This document shows positions 22,136 to 28,999 of a DNA stretch of 28,999 nt, in pieces (the stretch's first letter is position 1; each line of letters opens with the position of its first letter). This stretch comes from DASQFU01 sp035632955 (GTDB lineage Bacteria > Eisenbacteria > RBG-16-71-46). The notes under the pieces were generated by a model, which made no database searches, was not told the origin of the DNA, and worked only from the letters and a program-made list of their open reading frames with translations. Position numbers and translations under genes: made by a program. The DNA lies in the NCBI GenBank assembly GCA_035632955.1, contig DASQFU010000152.1, positions 1 to 28,999 on the forward strand, in the 5' to 3' direction.

Positions 22136-22930
22136 CTAATTCAGTACGCGGATCAGGCGCTCGGCCAGCTCCAGCACGCGCGCCGCTGCGCCGCGCGCGG
22201 GGTCTTCGGCGACGGCGCGCATGAACGCGGATCCGACCACCACGGCGTCGGCCACGCCGCGCAGCCTGCGTGCGTCGTCCGGGCCTGCGATCCCGAATCC
22301 GACCGCGATCGGCAACCGGGTGCCGCGGCGCAACGCCGCGATCCGATCAGGAAGCGCGCCGCGCTCTCCCTCGCCACCGCCCGTGACGCCGGTGCGCGCC
22401 AGGCAGTAGACGAAGCCCCGCGCTCGCGAAAGCAACCGCGGCACGCGCGCGTCGGACGTCGTCGGCGCGATCAGCACGACGGTCTCGATCCCATGGCGAT
22501 CGAGCGCCTCCCAGATCTCCGGGGACTCGTCGGGCGGCAGATCGGAGAGCAGCGCGCCGTCCACTCCCGCGGCCCGGGCAGAGCGGGCGAACGCATCGAT
22601 CCCGGGTCGGACGACCGGGTTCGCGTACGTCATGATCACCACCGGCAGCTCGGATTCCCGTCGCAGCGCGGCGACCAGCTCGAGCGCCGAGTCGGCGGAG
22701 ACACCGTTCCGCAGCGCGTGCTCCGAAGCGCGCTGAATGTCCGGGCCATCGGCGATCGGGTCGGAGAACGGGATGCCGATCTCGACCGCGCGCGCCCCGA
22801 GGCGCGCGAAGCCGCGCAGCATTTCCAGCGATTCGGGGAGCGACGGATAGCCGGCGGTGATGAAGGGGATCAGCCCGGTGGTTCCGGGATGCGCTGCGAA
22901 CGAGCGATCGATGCGGGAGGCGTCGCTCAC
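22136..22930 (-). CDS. trpA: Tryptophan synthase alpha subunit
   Basis: Cytoplasmic TIM-barrel enzyme that cleaves indole-3-glycerol phosphate to indole and glyceraldehyde-3-phosphate and passes indole to TrpB. With GTG at 22930 the protein has 264 aa, near the family norm, and the catalytic residues fall at E50 (AVEIGIPFSDP) and D61 (IADGP), one off the classical E49/D60. Other family marks are LIPFITAGYP, PVVIMTYANPV, LLSDLPPDE, VYCLARTGVTG and PIAVGFGI. A GTG at 22984 would add 18 residues that look unrelated. Neither start has a strong ribosome site. No other trp gene is visible; it follows a small secreted-protein gene by 60 nt on the same strand. Confidence 0.94.
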   Translation of the reverse strand: MSDASRIDRSFAAHPGTTGLIPFITAGYPSLPESLEMLRGFARLGARAVEIGIPFSDPIADGPDIQRASEHALRNGVSADSALELVAALRRESELPVVIMTYANPVVRPGIDAFARSARAAGVDGALLSDLPPDESPEIWEALDRHGIETVVLIAPTTSDARVPRLLSRARGFVYCLARTGVTGGGEGERGALPDRIAALRRGTRLPIAVGFGIAGPDDARRLRGVADAVVVGSAFMRAVAEDPARGAAARVLELAERLIRVLN

Positions 22931-22990
22931 GCGGGTCGCGGAGCCGAGGTCATGCGCGCCCAGCGGCCTCGCGGCCGCGCTCACGCAACC

Positions 22991-23434
22991 CTAACGCCAG
23001 AGATGATCGTAGCCGCGCAGACCGTACTGGAGCGGCGAGCGAACGTCCTGATAGTGGATCTGGAACTGCAACGAGGGATGCGGCCGGTACGCGACGTCGA
23101 ACCCCTCGAGGAACAGGCCGTCGCCTCGCGCGGTCGCCGCCGCGCCGAATGCCCGGCCGACGCTCACCCGCATCGCCAGCGGACTTCCGAAGCGATACGT
23201 GAGCGACGTCGTCTGGAGACCCTCGCTGCCGCCGCCGAAACCCGAGCCGAACGAGATCGACGTGCCGAACTGGAGCCGCGAAGGATCGAACCAGGACGAT
23301 GGCCGCGCGAACGCGCTGACCGGAACCTGAGGCGTGAAGGCGGCGTCCGAGCCGAACGGCGCCGGCGAGGCTTCCACGACCGCGACGCTGGCCGCGAGGG
23401 CGACCGGGGCGAGAACCATCCAGCGAACGTTCAT
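22991..23434 (-). CDS. Small secreted or outer-membrane protein, unknown function
   Basis: A 147-aa protein starting at ATG 23434, with a signal peptide (VRWMVLAPVALAASVAVVEA) and a mature part of short beta-like runs: RLQFGTSISFGSGFGGGSEG, TTSLTYRFGSP, MRVSVGRAFGAA, LQFQIHYQD, ending in Trp-Arg. The alternating hydrophobic pattern suggests a small outer-membrane beta structure or a periplasmic beta protein. I do not recognise a family. It has a near-consensus promoter whose -10 lies only 8 nt before the ATG. It is upstream of trpA but functional linkage is not implied. Confidence 0.68.
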   Translation of the reverse strand: MNVRWMVLAPVALAASVAVVEASPAPFGSDAAFTPQVPVSAFARPSSWFDPSRLQFGTSISFGSGFGGGSEGLQTTSLTYRFGSPLAMRVSVGRAFGAAATARGDGLFLEGFDVAYRPHPSLQFQIHYQDVRSPLQYGLRGYDHLWR

Positions 23435-23442
23435 CGCCTTCA

Positions 23443-23471
23443 AAGCTACGAGCCGCAGCGAACGGTGTCAA
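23443..23471 (-). promoter_or_regulatory. Candidate promoter, nearly leaderless, of the 147-aa gene
   Basis: Minus strand TTGACA (23466-23471), 17-nt spacer, TAGCTT (23443-23448), then 8 nt to the ATG at 23434. The same geometry occurs before the Wzi-like gene. Confidence 0.45.
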
Positions 23472-23567
23472 TCATCGAGAGCGCCGGCCTGCACGGGCTT
23501 GTCAAGAGCGTGACGCGCGCCGGACGTTCGGTCTCTGTCGCCTGGCGTTCGACGGCGTAGCCCGGGC

Positions 23568-24692
23568 TCAGGACGCCGGCTTGAAGACGATCCGGATCAC
23601 GACTTCGCCGCCCTGGGCCGGCAACGTGACCGGAACCGTGATCATGTGCGGCTCGCCGGCGCCGGCGCTCGGCTTCAGCGCGGGTGTAGCGTCGATCTTT
23701 GCCTGCGGTGCAACGCTCGTCCGCGACTGAACCGCAGCCGCCATCCGCTCGCGCGCCTGGCCGAACGTCGGCTTGGCAGGCTCGGGCGCCGCCCCCGGCC
23801 GGGCGGTCATCGGAGCAGGCTCGGTCCAGTCGACCGGCCCGCTGACGAGTGCCGACGACGACGTGAGGTTCGGCGCCTGGGCCGGCGGGATCTCGTCGGG
23901 CAGCTCGATTTCGCGGCCGTACTCGAGCGAGCTCTCGAGACCGCCGTTGGCGGCGGCCGCTTCCTGAGCTTCGCGCGAGATCGTCCGGACCGGAGCGAGC
24001 GGCGGAGCGGCCGGCAGCGTCGGCCGCACCGGCTCCTCGGCCAGCGCGGGTCGCGGCGGCGTGGTCGAGGAAGGCGCGGAGGTGGTCGCGCCCGGGCTGC
24101 GGCGCAGATCCTTCGTGACCTTCTCCATCAGCAGATGCGAGATGCCGCGGAACGTCTCGAACACACCCTTGCCCTGGGTCGCCACCGCTTCGAAGAACGG
24201 CAGCTTGCCGTTGGGGTTCAGCTCGGCGTTCAGCTCGTCGCACGTGTAGACGTTCGGCAGATCGCGTTTGTTGTACTGGATCACCCAGGGAATGTCGTCG
24301 AGGCTCAGTTTGTACTCGGCGAGGTTGTCCCGCAGGTTCTGGAGGCTCTCTTTGTTCTCCTCCATATTGCCGACTTCGCTGTCGGCGACGAACACGATTG
24401 CGTCGGCGCCCTTCAGCACCAGCTTGCGGGTGGCGTTGTAGAACACCTGGCCCGGCACGGTGTAGAGCAGGAACCGCGTCTTGAACCCCATGATCTCGCC
24501 GAGATCGAGCGGCAGCAGATCGAAGAACAGCGTGCGATCCGACTGCGTCTTCATGCTGACCATCTTTCCGCGGCTGGTTTCGGGCACCGCCTCGTAGATG
24601 GCCTCGAGGTTCGTGGTCTTGCCGCTCAAGCCGGCTCCGTAATAGACCAGCTTGGCGTTGATCTCCTTGCCCGAATAGCTCACCACCACCAC
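23568..24692 (-). CDS. mglA: MglA-type small GTPase with a long Pro/Ala-rich C-terminal extension
   Basis: 374 aa. The first 195 residues are a complete MglA-like Ras-type GTPase: P-loop GAGLSGKTTN (19-28), switch I region with T54 (DRTLFFDLLPLD), the MglA-type TVPGQ (78-82) where Ras has DxxG, NKRD (141-144), and VATQGKGVFET (170-180). MglA sets cell polarity and drives motility machines in myxobacteria and is widespread in FCB-type genomes; it is switched by MglB, which is not present here. Residues 196-350 form a low-complexity Pro/Ala/Ser/Thr linker, and the last 25 residues (MITVPVTLPAQGGEVVIRIV) look like two beta-strands, an unusual tail. The start is the first of four GTG codons (24690-24692), set 8 nt after AGGAGG. 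Confidence 0.9.
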   Translation of the reverse strand: MVVVSYSGKEINAKLVYYGAGLSGKTTNLEAIYEAVPETSRGKMVSMKTQSDRTLFFDLLPLDLGEIMGFKTRFLLYTVPGQVFYNATRKLVLKGADAIVFVADSEVGNMEENKESLQNLRDNLAEYKLSLDDIPWVIQYNKRDLPNVYTCDELNAELNPNGKLPFFEAVATQGKGVFETFRGISHLLMEKVTKDLRRSPGATTSAPSSTTPPRPALAEEPVRPTLPAAPPLAPVRTISREAQEAAAANGGLESSLEYGREIELPDEIPPAQAPNLTSSSALVSGPVDWTEPAPMTARPGAAPEPAKPTFGQARERMAAAVQSRTSVAPQAKIDATPALKPSAGAGEPHMITVPVTLPAQGGEVVIRIVFKPAS

Positions 24693-25057
24693 GGTCGTGT
24701 CCTCCTTGTGCGACCCCACCCTTTCGCAAGGCTGAGCCCTATGGAGCCCCTTGCCGCCCTTTCTCCACAGGAACCCTGAGGGTGATGGAATCCGTCCGCC
24801 AAGTTGCAACAGCAAGAAAGCCGGAACGAACTCCGACCACCGGATGGGGTCGCTCATTCGGCGCGTCGACGCCCCATCGGATGGATGCATCCACGGTTCC
24901 GACTGCCCCGTGTTGCGCGCCACCGGGCGTCCGCTGTACACGGCTGGTTGTCGGCGGGGCGCACGCGGTTCTTGAACGGAAATCGGCCGCCAGCGGACGG
25001 CCGGGTCTTGGCCGTCCGGGCGCGAGCGGGGAAACGGCTGGCGCGCGCGCGCGCTCG
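24693..25057. other. 365-nt region without a gene
   Basis: Between the 139-aa gene and mglA, both on the minus strand. It contains the hairpin at 24994-25018, a GGATGCATCC palindrome near 24883-24892, the mglA ribosome site (24701-24707), and a GC alternation near 25045. A minus-strand frame across it (24739-25140) is Pro/Arg-rich and not convincing. The mglA promoter should be here, but I cannot point to a good match. Confidence 0.5.
24994..25018 (-). terminator. Hairpin downstream of the 139-aa gene
   Basis: CGGACGGCC (24994-25002) and GGCCGTCCG (25010-25018) give a perfect 9-bp stem with a 7-nt loop, 39 nt after the stop of the 139-aa gene on the minus strand. No T run follows. Confidence 0.45.
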
Positions 25058-25477
25058 TCAGGCGGGGCGGTCCGCCATCGGATCGCGATGGATGAAGATC
25101 CCGGGGCGCTCGCGGACCTGAGGCTGGACGCGCGTTCCACGATCGCGGTAGTGGTGGAGCAGGATCTTCTTCACGTGCTCGCATTCGCCGCTCGGGAAAT
25201 ATCGGCAGACGCGCGTGAACATGTCGTCGCGCCCCGAATACACGAACAGGGTGACCTCGGTCACGCGATCGTACTGCCCCTCTTCGTAGGCGGCTTCCGG
25301 GGAATCTTCCATGTCGAGCCAGAGCGAGGCGCGCGAATGCCGGACCGTGAAGCCGTGCCGGGACGACATCAGGTGCTCCCAGAGATCGAAGATCTCGAGC
25401 GGGATGTAGCGTGCGGAACCGTTGCCCTCGCCTTCTCCACGCTGGATCGCGCAACGCACCAGCTTCTGGCTCGGCAT
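25058..25477 (-). CDS. Conserved-looking cytoplasmic protein, unknown function (139 aa)
   Basis: I do not recognise it. There is no signal peptide or membrane segment. The protein has a regular mix of structure: ARYIPLEIFDLWEHLMSSR (near 27-45), FTVRHSRASLWLDME, YDRVTEVTLFVYSGRDDMFT and HVKKILLHHYRDRG, ending in a Pro/Arg-rich tail. The aromatic-rich, ordered core and a textbook GGAGG ribosome site 8 nt before the ATG (25475-25477) argue for a genuine gene; the open frame continues upstream but only as non-coding-like sequence. It has its own promoter and is upstream of mglA on the same strand, 365 nt away, so an operon link is possible but weak. Confidence 0.7.
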   Translation of the reverse strand: MPSQKLVRCAIQRGEGEGNGSARYIPLEIFDLWEHLMSSRHGFTVRHSRASLWLDMEDSPEAAYEEGQYDRVTEVTLFVYSGRDDMFTRVCRYFPSGECEHVKKILLHHYRDRGTRVQPQVRERPGIFIHRDPMADRPA

Positions 25478-25582
25478 CTTGCAGTCCTCCCTGAACGCGT
25501 GGCGCCACCCGTCGCGCCCGGGCGGTTCCGCGAACGGCGTGTCCGCGAGGTCGCTTTGGGGAGCGCGACGTCCGGCGGGCTC

Positions 25583-25611
25583 ATCGTAGACGCGGGCCCG
25601 GGAGCGGTCAA
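25583..25611 (-). promoter_or_regulatory. Candidate sigma-70-type promoter of the 139-aa gene
   Basis: Minus strand TTGACC (25606-25611), 17-nt spacer, TACGAT (25583-25588): 5 of 6 and 4 of 6 matches. The leader would be about 100 nt. Confidence 0.5.
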
Positions 25612-25675
25612 TCGGCGAAACCGCATAACTCGAATGGCCACGGTCGGCTAGCGAGATTTTCGACAGCGCTCCAGC

Positions 25676-25705
25676 TTGACATGCTTTCCGGCCAGGCCGT
25701 AGCTT
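25676..25705 (+). promoter_or_regulatory. Candidate promoter of the acyltransferase-glycosyltransferase operon
   Basis: TTGACA (25676-25681, perfect), 18-nt spacer, TAGCTT (25700-25705). The ATG of the first gene is 54 nt downstream. Confidence 0.45.
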
Positions 25706-25759
25706 CGCGCGGCGGATTGCGTTCCGCACGCCCGCCTGAGCGGAGGAGTGGAGAACGGA

Positions 25760-26653
25760 ATGTCTCGACTCATCTTCGGGTGGCTGACTGGCTTGGCGGC
25801 CAGCCTTCCTCTATGGCTGGGATACGCCCTCGCCGACCTCGCCACCGAGTTCCACTTTCGCCTCTTCCCGAGCCGGCGCCATGCCGCGCTGGCCAACTTG
25901 GCCGTGATCCTTCCGCACGCGGGCCGTCGTGAGCGTCTCGGACTTGTCCGGCGCATGATGCGCAGCTACAACCGGATGATGTTCGAGTTCTTCCGCCTCC
26001 CTCACTTGTCGCGGGAAGAGCTGCTGAGTGCGGTCCAGGTGGAGGGTCGCGAGCACATCGAGCAGGCGATGACGCGCGGGCGAGGCGTGATCGTGTGCTG
26101 CACCCACATCGGCAACTGGGAGCTGGCCGCGGTCGTGGCGGCCCATTGGGGCCACCGGCTGCACGCGGTCGCCGGCGTCCAGATCAATCGCTGGTTCACC
26201 TCGGCGGTGCGCGAGACCAAGACCGAGCTGGCGATTCAGACCGTCTCGCCCGAGGACGGCTTCCGCAAGCTGCTACGGGCGCTCGAGCACAACGATCTGG
26301 TCGCGCTGATGGTCGACGGCGACATCTACAGCCACGGCGTCTCGGTCGACTTCTTCGGGCGCGAGCTGCGGTTCCCGGCTGGCCCCGGCGTGCTCGCCCA
26401 GCGGACCGGAGCGCTGATCGTTTCCGGCTATTGCGAGCGCACCGGACCGGGACGGTTCCGGATCAAGATCGAGCCCGCGCTCGATCCCGCCGCGTTCCCG
26501 AGCATGGCGGCCCTGAATGCGTCGGTCGCGGCCAACGCGGAGCGCCACATCCGCACGCACCTCGACCAGTGGTGCATCTTCCGCCCCATGTGGGAAGGCT
26601 CTCCCGCCGCCGATCCCGCGACGGCAGGCGCCGCGCGCCGCGTGGAAGCGTGA
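25760..26653 (+). CDS. LpxL/HtrB-family lipid acyltransferase (PatA-like context)
   Basis: 297 aa. An N-terminal hydrophobic segment (about 4-28) anchors it to the inner membrane. The acyltransferase signature HX4E is H116-E121 in CTHIGNWE, followed by GVQINRWF-like and MVDGDIYSHGVSVDFFGREL blocks and FPAGPGVLAQRTGA, which fit the lysophospholipid/Kdo-lipid acyltransferase family. These enzymes transfer fatty acyl chains to lipid A precursors, or, for actinobacterial PatA, to mannosylated phosphatidylinositol. The downstream gene overlaps its stop (GTGA) and is PimA-like, so a glycolipid rather than lipid A acceptor is possible (inference). The ATG at 25760 has GGAG 6 nt upstream; a GTG at 25748 would add four residues. 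Confidence 0.88.
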   Translation: MSRLIFGWLTGLAASLPLWLGYALADLATEFHFRLFPSRRHAALANLAVILPHAGRRERLGLVRRMMRSYNRMMFEFFRLPHLSREELLSAVQVEGREHIEQAMTRGRGVIVCCTHIGNWELAAVVAAHWGHRLHAVAGVQINRWFTSAVRETKTELAIQTVSPEDGFRKLLRALEHNDLVALMVDGDIYSHGVSVDFFGRELRFPAGPGVLAQRTGALIVSGYCERTGPGRFRIKIEPALDPAAFPSMAALNASVAANAERHIRTHLDQWCIFRPMWEGSPAADPATAGAARRVEA

Positions 26654-27792
26654 AGATCGGGATCGTCACCCAGTCCTACTACCCCCGGTACGGCGGCGTC
26701 ACCGAGCACGTCCACCACACGGCGCAGGAGCTGCGCCGCCGCGGTCATGACGTCACGATCATCACCAGCCACTTCCGGCGCGGCGAAGCCCGTCACGTCG
26801 CCGGCGTCGAGCGCATCGGCTACAACCTCCTGATCCCGTTCAACGGCGCGTTCGTGGATCTCGCGGTGGGCTTTCGCCTCCGGCAACAACTGCGCGCGCT
26901 GTTCAAGGCGCACGAGTTCGAGATCGTGCACACGCACGCGCCGCTGGTGCCGACCCTGCCGCTGCTGGCGATCCGCACCGCCACCTGCGCCCAGGTCGGG
27001 ACGTTCCACACCACCGGAGGCCGGAGCCGGTTGCTCGAGCTCGCGCGCGGCTACCTGGCGCCGGTGGTCGAGCGTCTCGATGCCCGGATCGCCGTCTCCC
27101 ACACGGCGCGCGATTTCGTGGCCGGATACTTCCCGGGCGAATACCACATCGTGCCGAACGGTGTCGACATCGAGCGCTTCCATCCCGGCGTCACTCCGTT
27201 CGAGGAGTGGAGCGATCCCGAGTTCGTCAATCTGCTGTTCGTCGGCCGGCTCGATCCCCGCAAGGGCGCGCACGACCTGATCGCCGCGATGCCCGAGGTG
27301 GTGGCGCGCACGCGCGGACGCGCGCGCCTGCTGATCGTCGGCGACTCGTACCTGCGCCCCAAGCTCGAAGCCTCGGTGGCGAGGGAGGTGCGCGCGCACG
27401 TCCACTTTCTCGGCCACGTCCCGAGCCACGACCTGCCGCGCTGGTACGCGACCGGCGACGTGTTCGTCTCGCCCGCCTCCGGAAACGAGAGCTTCGGCAT
27501 CGTGCTGCTCGAGGCCATGGCGTCGGGGCGCGCGGTCGTCGCCTCCGACATCCCCGGCTACCGATCGGTCGTGAATCCCGGCGAGAACGCCGTCGTCTTT
27601 CCACCCGGCGACGTGACCGCGTTGGCGGCGACGCTGGCCGCCCTGGTCGCGGACCCGGCGCGGCGGCGAGCGCTCGGCGAGCGGGGGCGCACGCACGCGC
27701 TCGAGTTCTCCTGGCCCAAGGTCACCGATCGGATCGAGGGCCTATACCGCGACATCCTCGCGCGTCGCGGACGCCTCCACAGCGCGGCGTAA
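26650..27792 (+). CDS. GT4-family glycosyltransferase, PimA/PimB-like
   Basis: 380 aa with the two Rossmann-like halves of a GT-B enzyme. N-terminal half: KIGIVTQSYYPRYGGVTEHV with the Gly-rich acceptor loop, and IVHTHAPLVP. C-terminal half: VGRLDPRKG (R200 and K205 for the donor diphosphate), VHFLGHVPSHDLPRWY, and the EX7E motif E280-E288 in ESFGIVLLEAMASGRAVVAS. The segment around TFHTTGG, LAPVVERLDARIAVS and VPNGVDIERF resembles phosphatidylinositol mannosyltransferases. It probably moves a sugar from a nucleotide donor to a lipid at the inner membrane face. GTG start at 26650 overlaps the acyltransferase stop as GTGA, so the two are translationally coupled. The sugar and acceptor are not provable from sequence. 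Confidence 0.9.
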   Translation: MKIGIVTQSYYPRYGGVTEHVHHTAQELRRRGHDVTIITSHFRRGEARHVAGVERIGYNLLIPFNGAFVDLAVGFRLRQQLRALFKAHEFEIVHTHAPLVPTLPLLAIRTATCAQVGTFHTTGGRSRLLELARGYLAPVVERLDARIAVSHTARDFVAGYFPGEYHIVPNGVDIERFHPGVTPFEEWSDPEFVNLLFVGRLDPRKGAHDLIAAMPEVVARTRGRARLLIVGDSYLRPKLEASVAREVRAHVHFLGHVPSHDLPRWYATGDVFVSPASGNESFGIVLLEAMASGRAVVASDIPGYRSVVNPGENAVVFPPGDVTALAATLAALVADPARRRALGERGRTHALEFSWPKVTDRIEGLYRDILARRGRLHSAA

Positions 27793-27808
27793 TCCGGAAC
27801 CCACCGCC

Positions 27809-28999
27809 ATGGATGCGCTCCCGGCGGTCCCGCTGTTCCGGCAGCGGAGTTTCTCCGCGTTGTGGACCGGACAGCTGATCTCGATCCTCGGCGAGCGCCT
27901 GACCTATCTCGCGCTGCTCGGCCTACTCGCGGTGCACACGGATCAGTTCCGATTGCCGAACTCGTCCGGGCTGCTGACATTGCTCGCCAATGTCATGCTC
28001 GCACCGGTGCTCGTGTTCGCGCCGTTCACGGGCGCGTGGCTCGACCGCTCGAACCTCAAGCACGTCGTGATCGTCTCGGACCTGTTGCGCGGCCTGGTCG
28101 TGGGGCTGATCCCGCTCGCCTACGCCACGACCCACCACACCGGCCCGGTGTTCGTCCTGGTGTTCGTGCTCTTCACCTGCAACGTGTTCTTCCTGCCGGC
28201 GAAGAGCGCGCTGACGCCCGAGATCGTCCCCGGCCACCAGTTGCTCGCGGCCAACGCCCTGCTCTCGGCGGCGGGGATCGCCGCGACCGCGGCCGGCGCA
28301 CTGGCCGGCGGTTGGGTCGTGGACCACTGGGGCTGGAGCACCGCGCTGTGGCTCAACGCCGCGACCTATCTCGTGTCGGTCGTCTCGCTGCTCCTGATCG
28401 AGTACCGGCCGCACGAGTCCCGCGCGCTCCAGCCCGAGATCACGCTGCGCGGCTATCTCAGCGAGGTCGGCCAGGGCTGGGCGCTCGTGCGCCGGAGCGC
28501 GGCGGTCGGCCTCGGGATGCTGGTGCTGGCGGCGGTGTGGGCCGGGGGAGGGTTTCTGCACGTCGCCGGCAACCTGCACATCCAGCGCGCGGCGAGCATC
28601 CCCGGCATGGAGCGGGTCGGCGTGCTCCTGTGCGTGCTCGGCCTCGGCAGCGGGCTCGGAACGTGGTGCGTCCACGGTCCGGGACGCACCGCGCCGCGGC
28701 CGGCGCTGCTCGGCGGCGGCCTGCTGCTCGGGGCGCTCGGGTTGGTCGCGTTCGCGGTCTCGAGTCGCTTCGCCGTGTTCGCCGCGGCCGCGTTCGTGCT
28801 CGGGCTGAGCGTCGCGCCGGCGTTCGTACTGTGCGAGACGCTGCTCCAGCAAGGCACGGAGCTCCTACAGCGCGGCCGCGTGTTCAGTGCGCGCGATTTC
28901 GTGATGCGCCTCGTGTTCATGGGCGCCGTGGCCGTGGCCGGCGTGTTGACGGGCGCGTACGGCACCCGCATGGCCATCATCGTCTGCGCAGGACTGCTG
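27809..28999 (+). CDS. MFS transporter, partial (cut by window end)
   Basis: The frame is open to the last base; 397 codons are visible. It begins MDALPAVPLFRQRSFSALWT and has about ten or eleven hydrophobic helices, the loop GAWLDRSNLKHVVIVSDLLR between TM2 and TM3 (the MFS signature area), and NAATYLVSVVSLLLIEYRP at the end of TM6. The pattern fits the MFS_3 group (EntS, LplT and related exporters or lipid transporters). It starts 16 nt after the glycosyltransferase stop on the same strand, so it is probably co-transcribed, and export or flipping of the lipid product is an attractive idea (inference). No clear ribosome site precedes the ATG. Confidence 0.85.
   Translation, partial: MDALPAVPLFRQRSFSALWTGQLISILGERLTYLALLGLLAVHTDQFRLPNSSGLLTLLANVMLAPVLVFAPFTGAWLDRSNLKHVVIVSDLLRGLVVGLIPLAYATTHHTGPVFVLVFVLFTCNVFFLPAKSALTPEIVPGHQLLAANALLSAAGIAATAAGALAGGWVVDHWGWSTALWLNAATYLVSVVSLLLIEYRPHESRALQPEITLRGYLSEVGQGWALVRRSAAVGLGMLVLAAVWAGGGFLHVAGNLHIQRAASIPGMERVGVLLCVLGLGSGLGTWCVHGPGRTAPRPALLGGGLLLGALGLVAFAVSSRFAVFAAAAFVLGLSVAPAFVLCETLLQQGTELLQRGRVFSARDFVMRLVFMGAVAVAGVLTGAYGTRMAIIVCAGLL

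Noticed and set aside
23646..24779. 377-codon plus-strand frame opposite mglA
   Set aside because: Antisense shadow of the GTPase and its Pro/Ala tail; Arg-rich, no motif.
24870..24895. Palindromes GCGTCGACGC and GGATGCATCC as operator sites
   Set aside because: Only 10 nt each, not repeated nearby, and no promoter elements could be placed beside them.
24739..25140. 133-codon minus-strand frame in the gap before mglA
   Set aside because: Pro/Arg-rich, overlaps the 139-aa gene, no ribosome site and no ordered core.

Overview
The window is GC-rich (about two thirds G+C by eye), densely coded DNA. It looks like the chromosome of a Gram-negative, motile bacterium. The clues are a secreted subtilisin with a C-terminal FlgD/type-9-sorting-like beta domain, an outer-membrane Wzi-like protein, a lipid acyltransferase, an MglA-type GTPase and flagellar regulators. 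This mix fits the high-GC FCB-side lineages (Candidatus Eisenbacteria-like; Gemmatimonadota or Myxococcota-like bacteria are alternatives). That placement is inference. I see no rRNA, tRNA, CRISPR array, insertion sequence or phage gene.

Layout. 1-5707 (minus strand): a SnoaL-like small protein, valyl-tRNA synthetase and a secreted S8 protease. 5876-7465 (plus): a Wzi-like outer-membrane protein, converging on the next block with a 7-base gap. 7473-19212 (all minus): a long, tightly packed regulatory block, in transcription order csrA, a FlgM-like anti-sigma factor, a cytosolic NtrB-type kinase, an NtrC-type sigma-54 activator, a lone receiver, a sigma-region-4-only protein, an 89-aa unknown, FlhG, FliA, a DHp-only histidine-kinase fragment protein, a GGDEF protein with an altered signature, a receiver-GAF-kinase hybrid, a divergent glycosyltransferase and a GalE-like epimerase. 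19407-21872 (plus): a membrane PDZ/GAF/PP2C (RsbU-type) phosphatase, followed by a structured region with a candidate 50-aa ORF. 22136-25477 (minus): trpA, a small secreted protein, an MglA GTPase with a long tail and a 139-aa unknown. 25760-28999 (plus): an LpxL/PatA-like acyltransferase, a PimA-like glycosyltransferase and an MFS transporter cut by the window end.

The main interest is the 7.5-19.2 kb block. It holds most layers of a flagellar regulatory hierarchy (sigma-54 activator pair, sigma-28, anti-sigma-28, FlhG, CsrA) with no flagellar structural gene in view. Two promoter-like sites fit the encoded regulators: a sigma-28-like site before csrA, and a -24/-12 sigma-54 site before the receiver-FlhG-FliA operon, next to the NtrBC pair. 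Several small unassigned proteins are built into the operon by stop/start overlaps. A working model (inference) is that NtrBC turns on the FlhG-FliA operon through sigma-54, FliA then drives csrA-flgM, and CsrA may act on the flgM leader.
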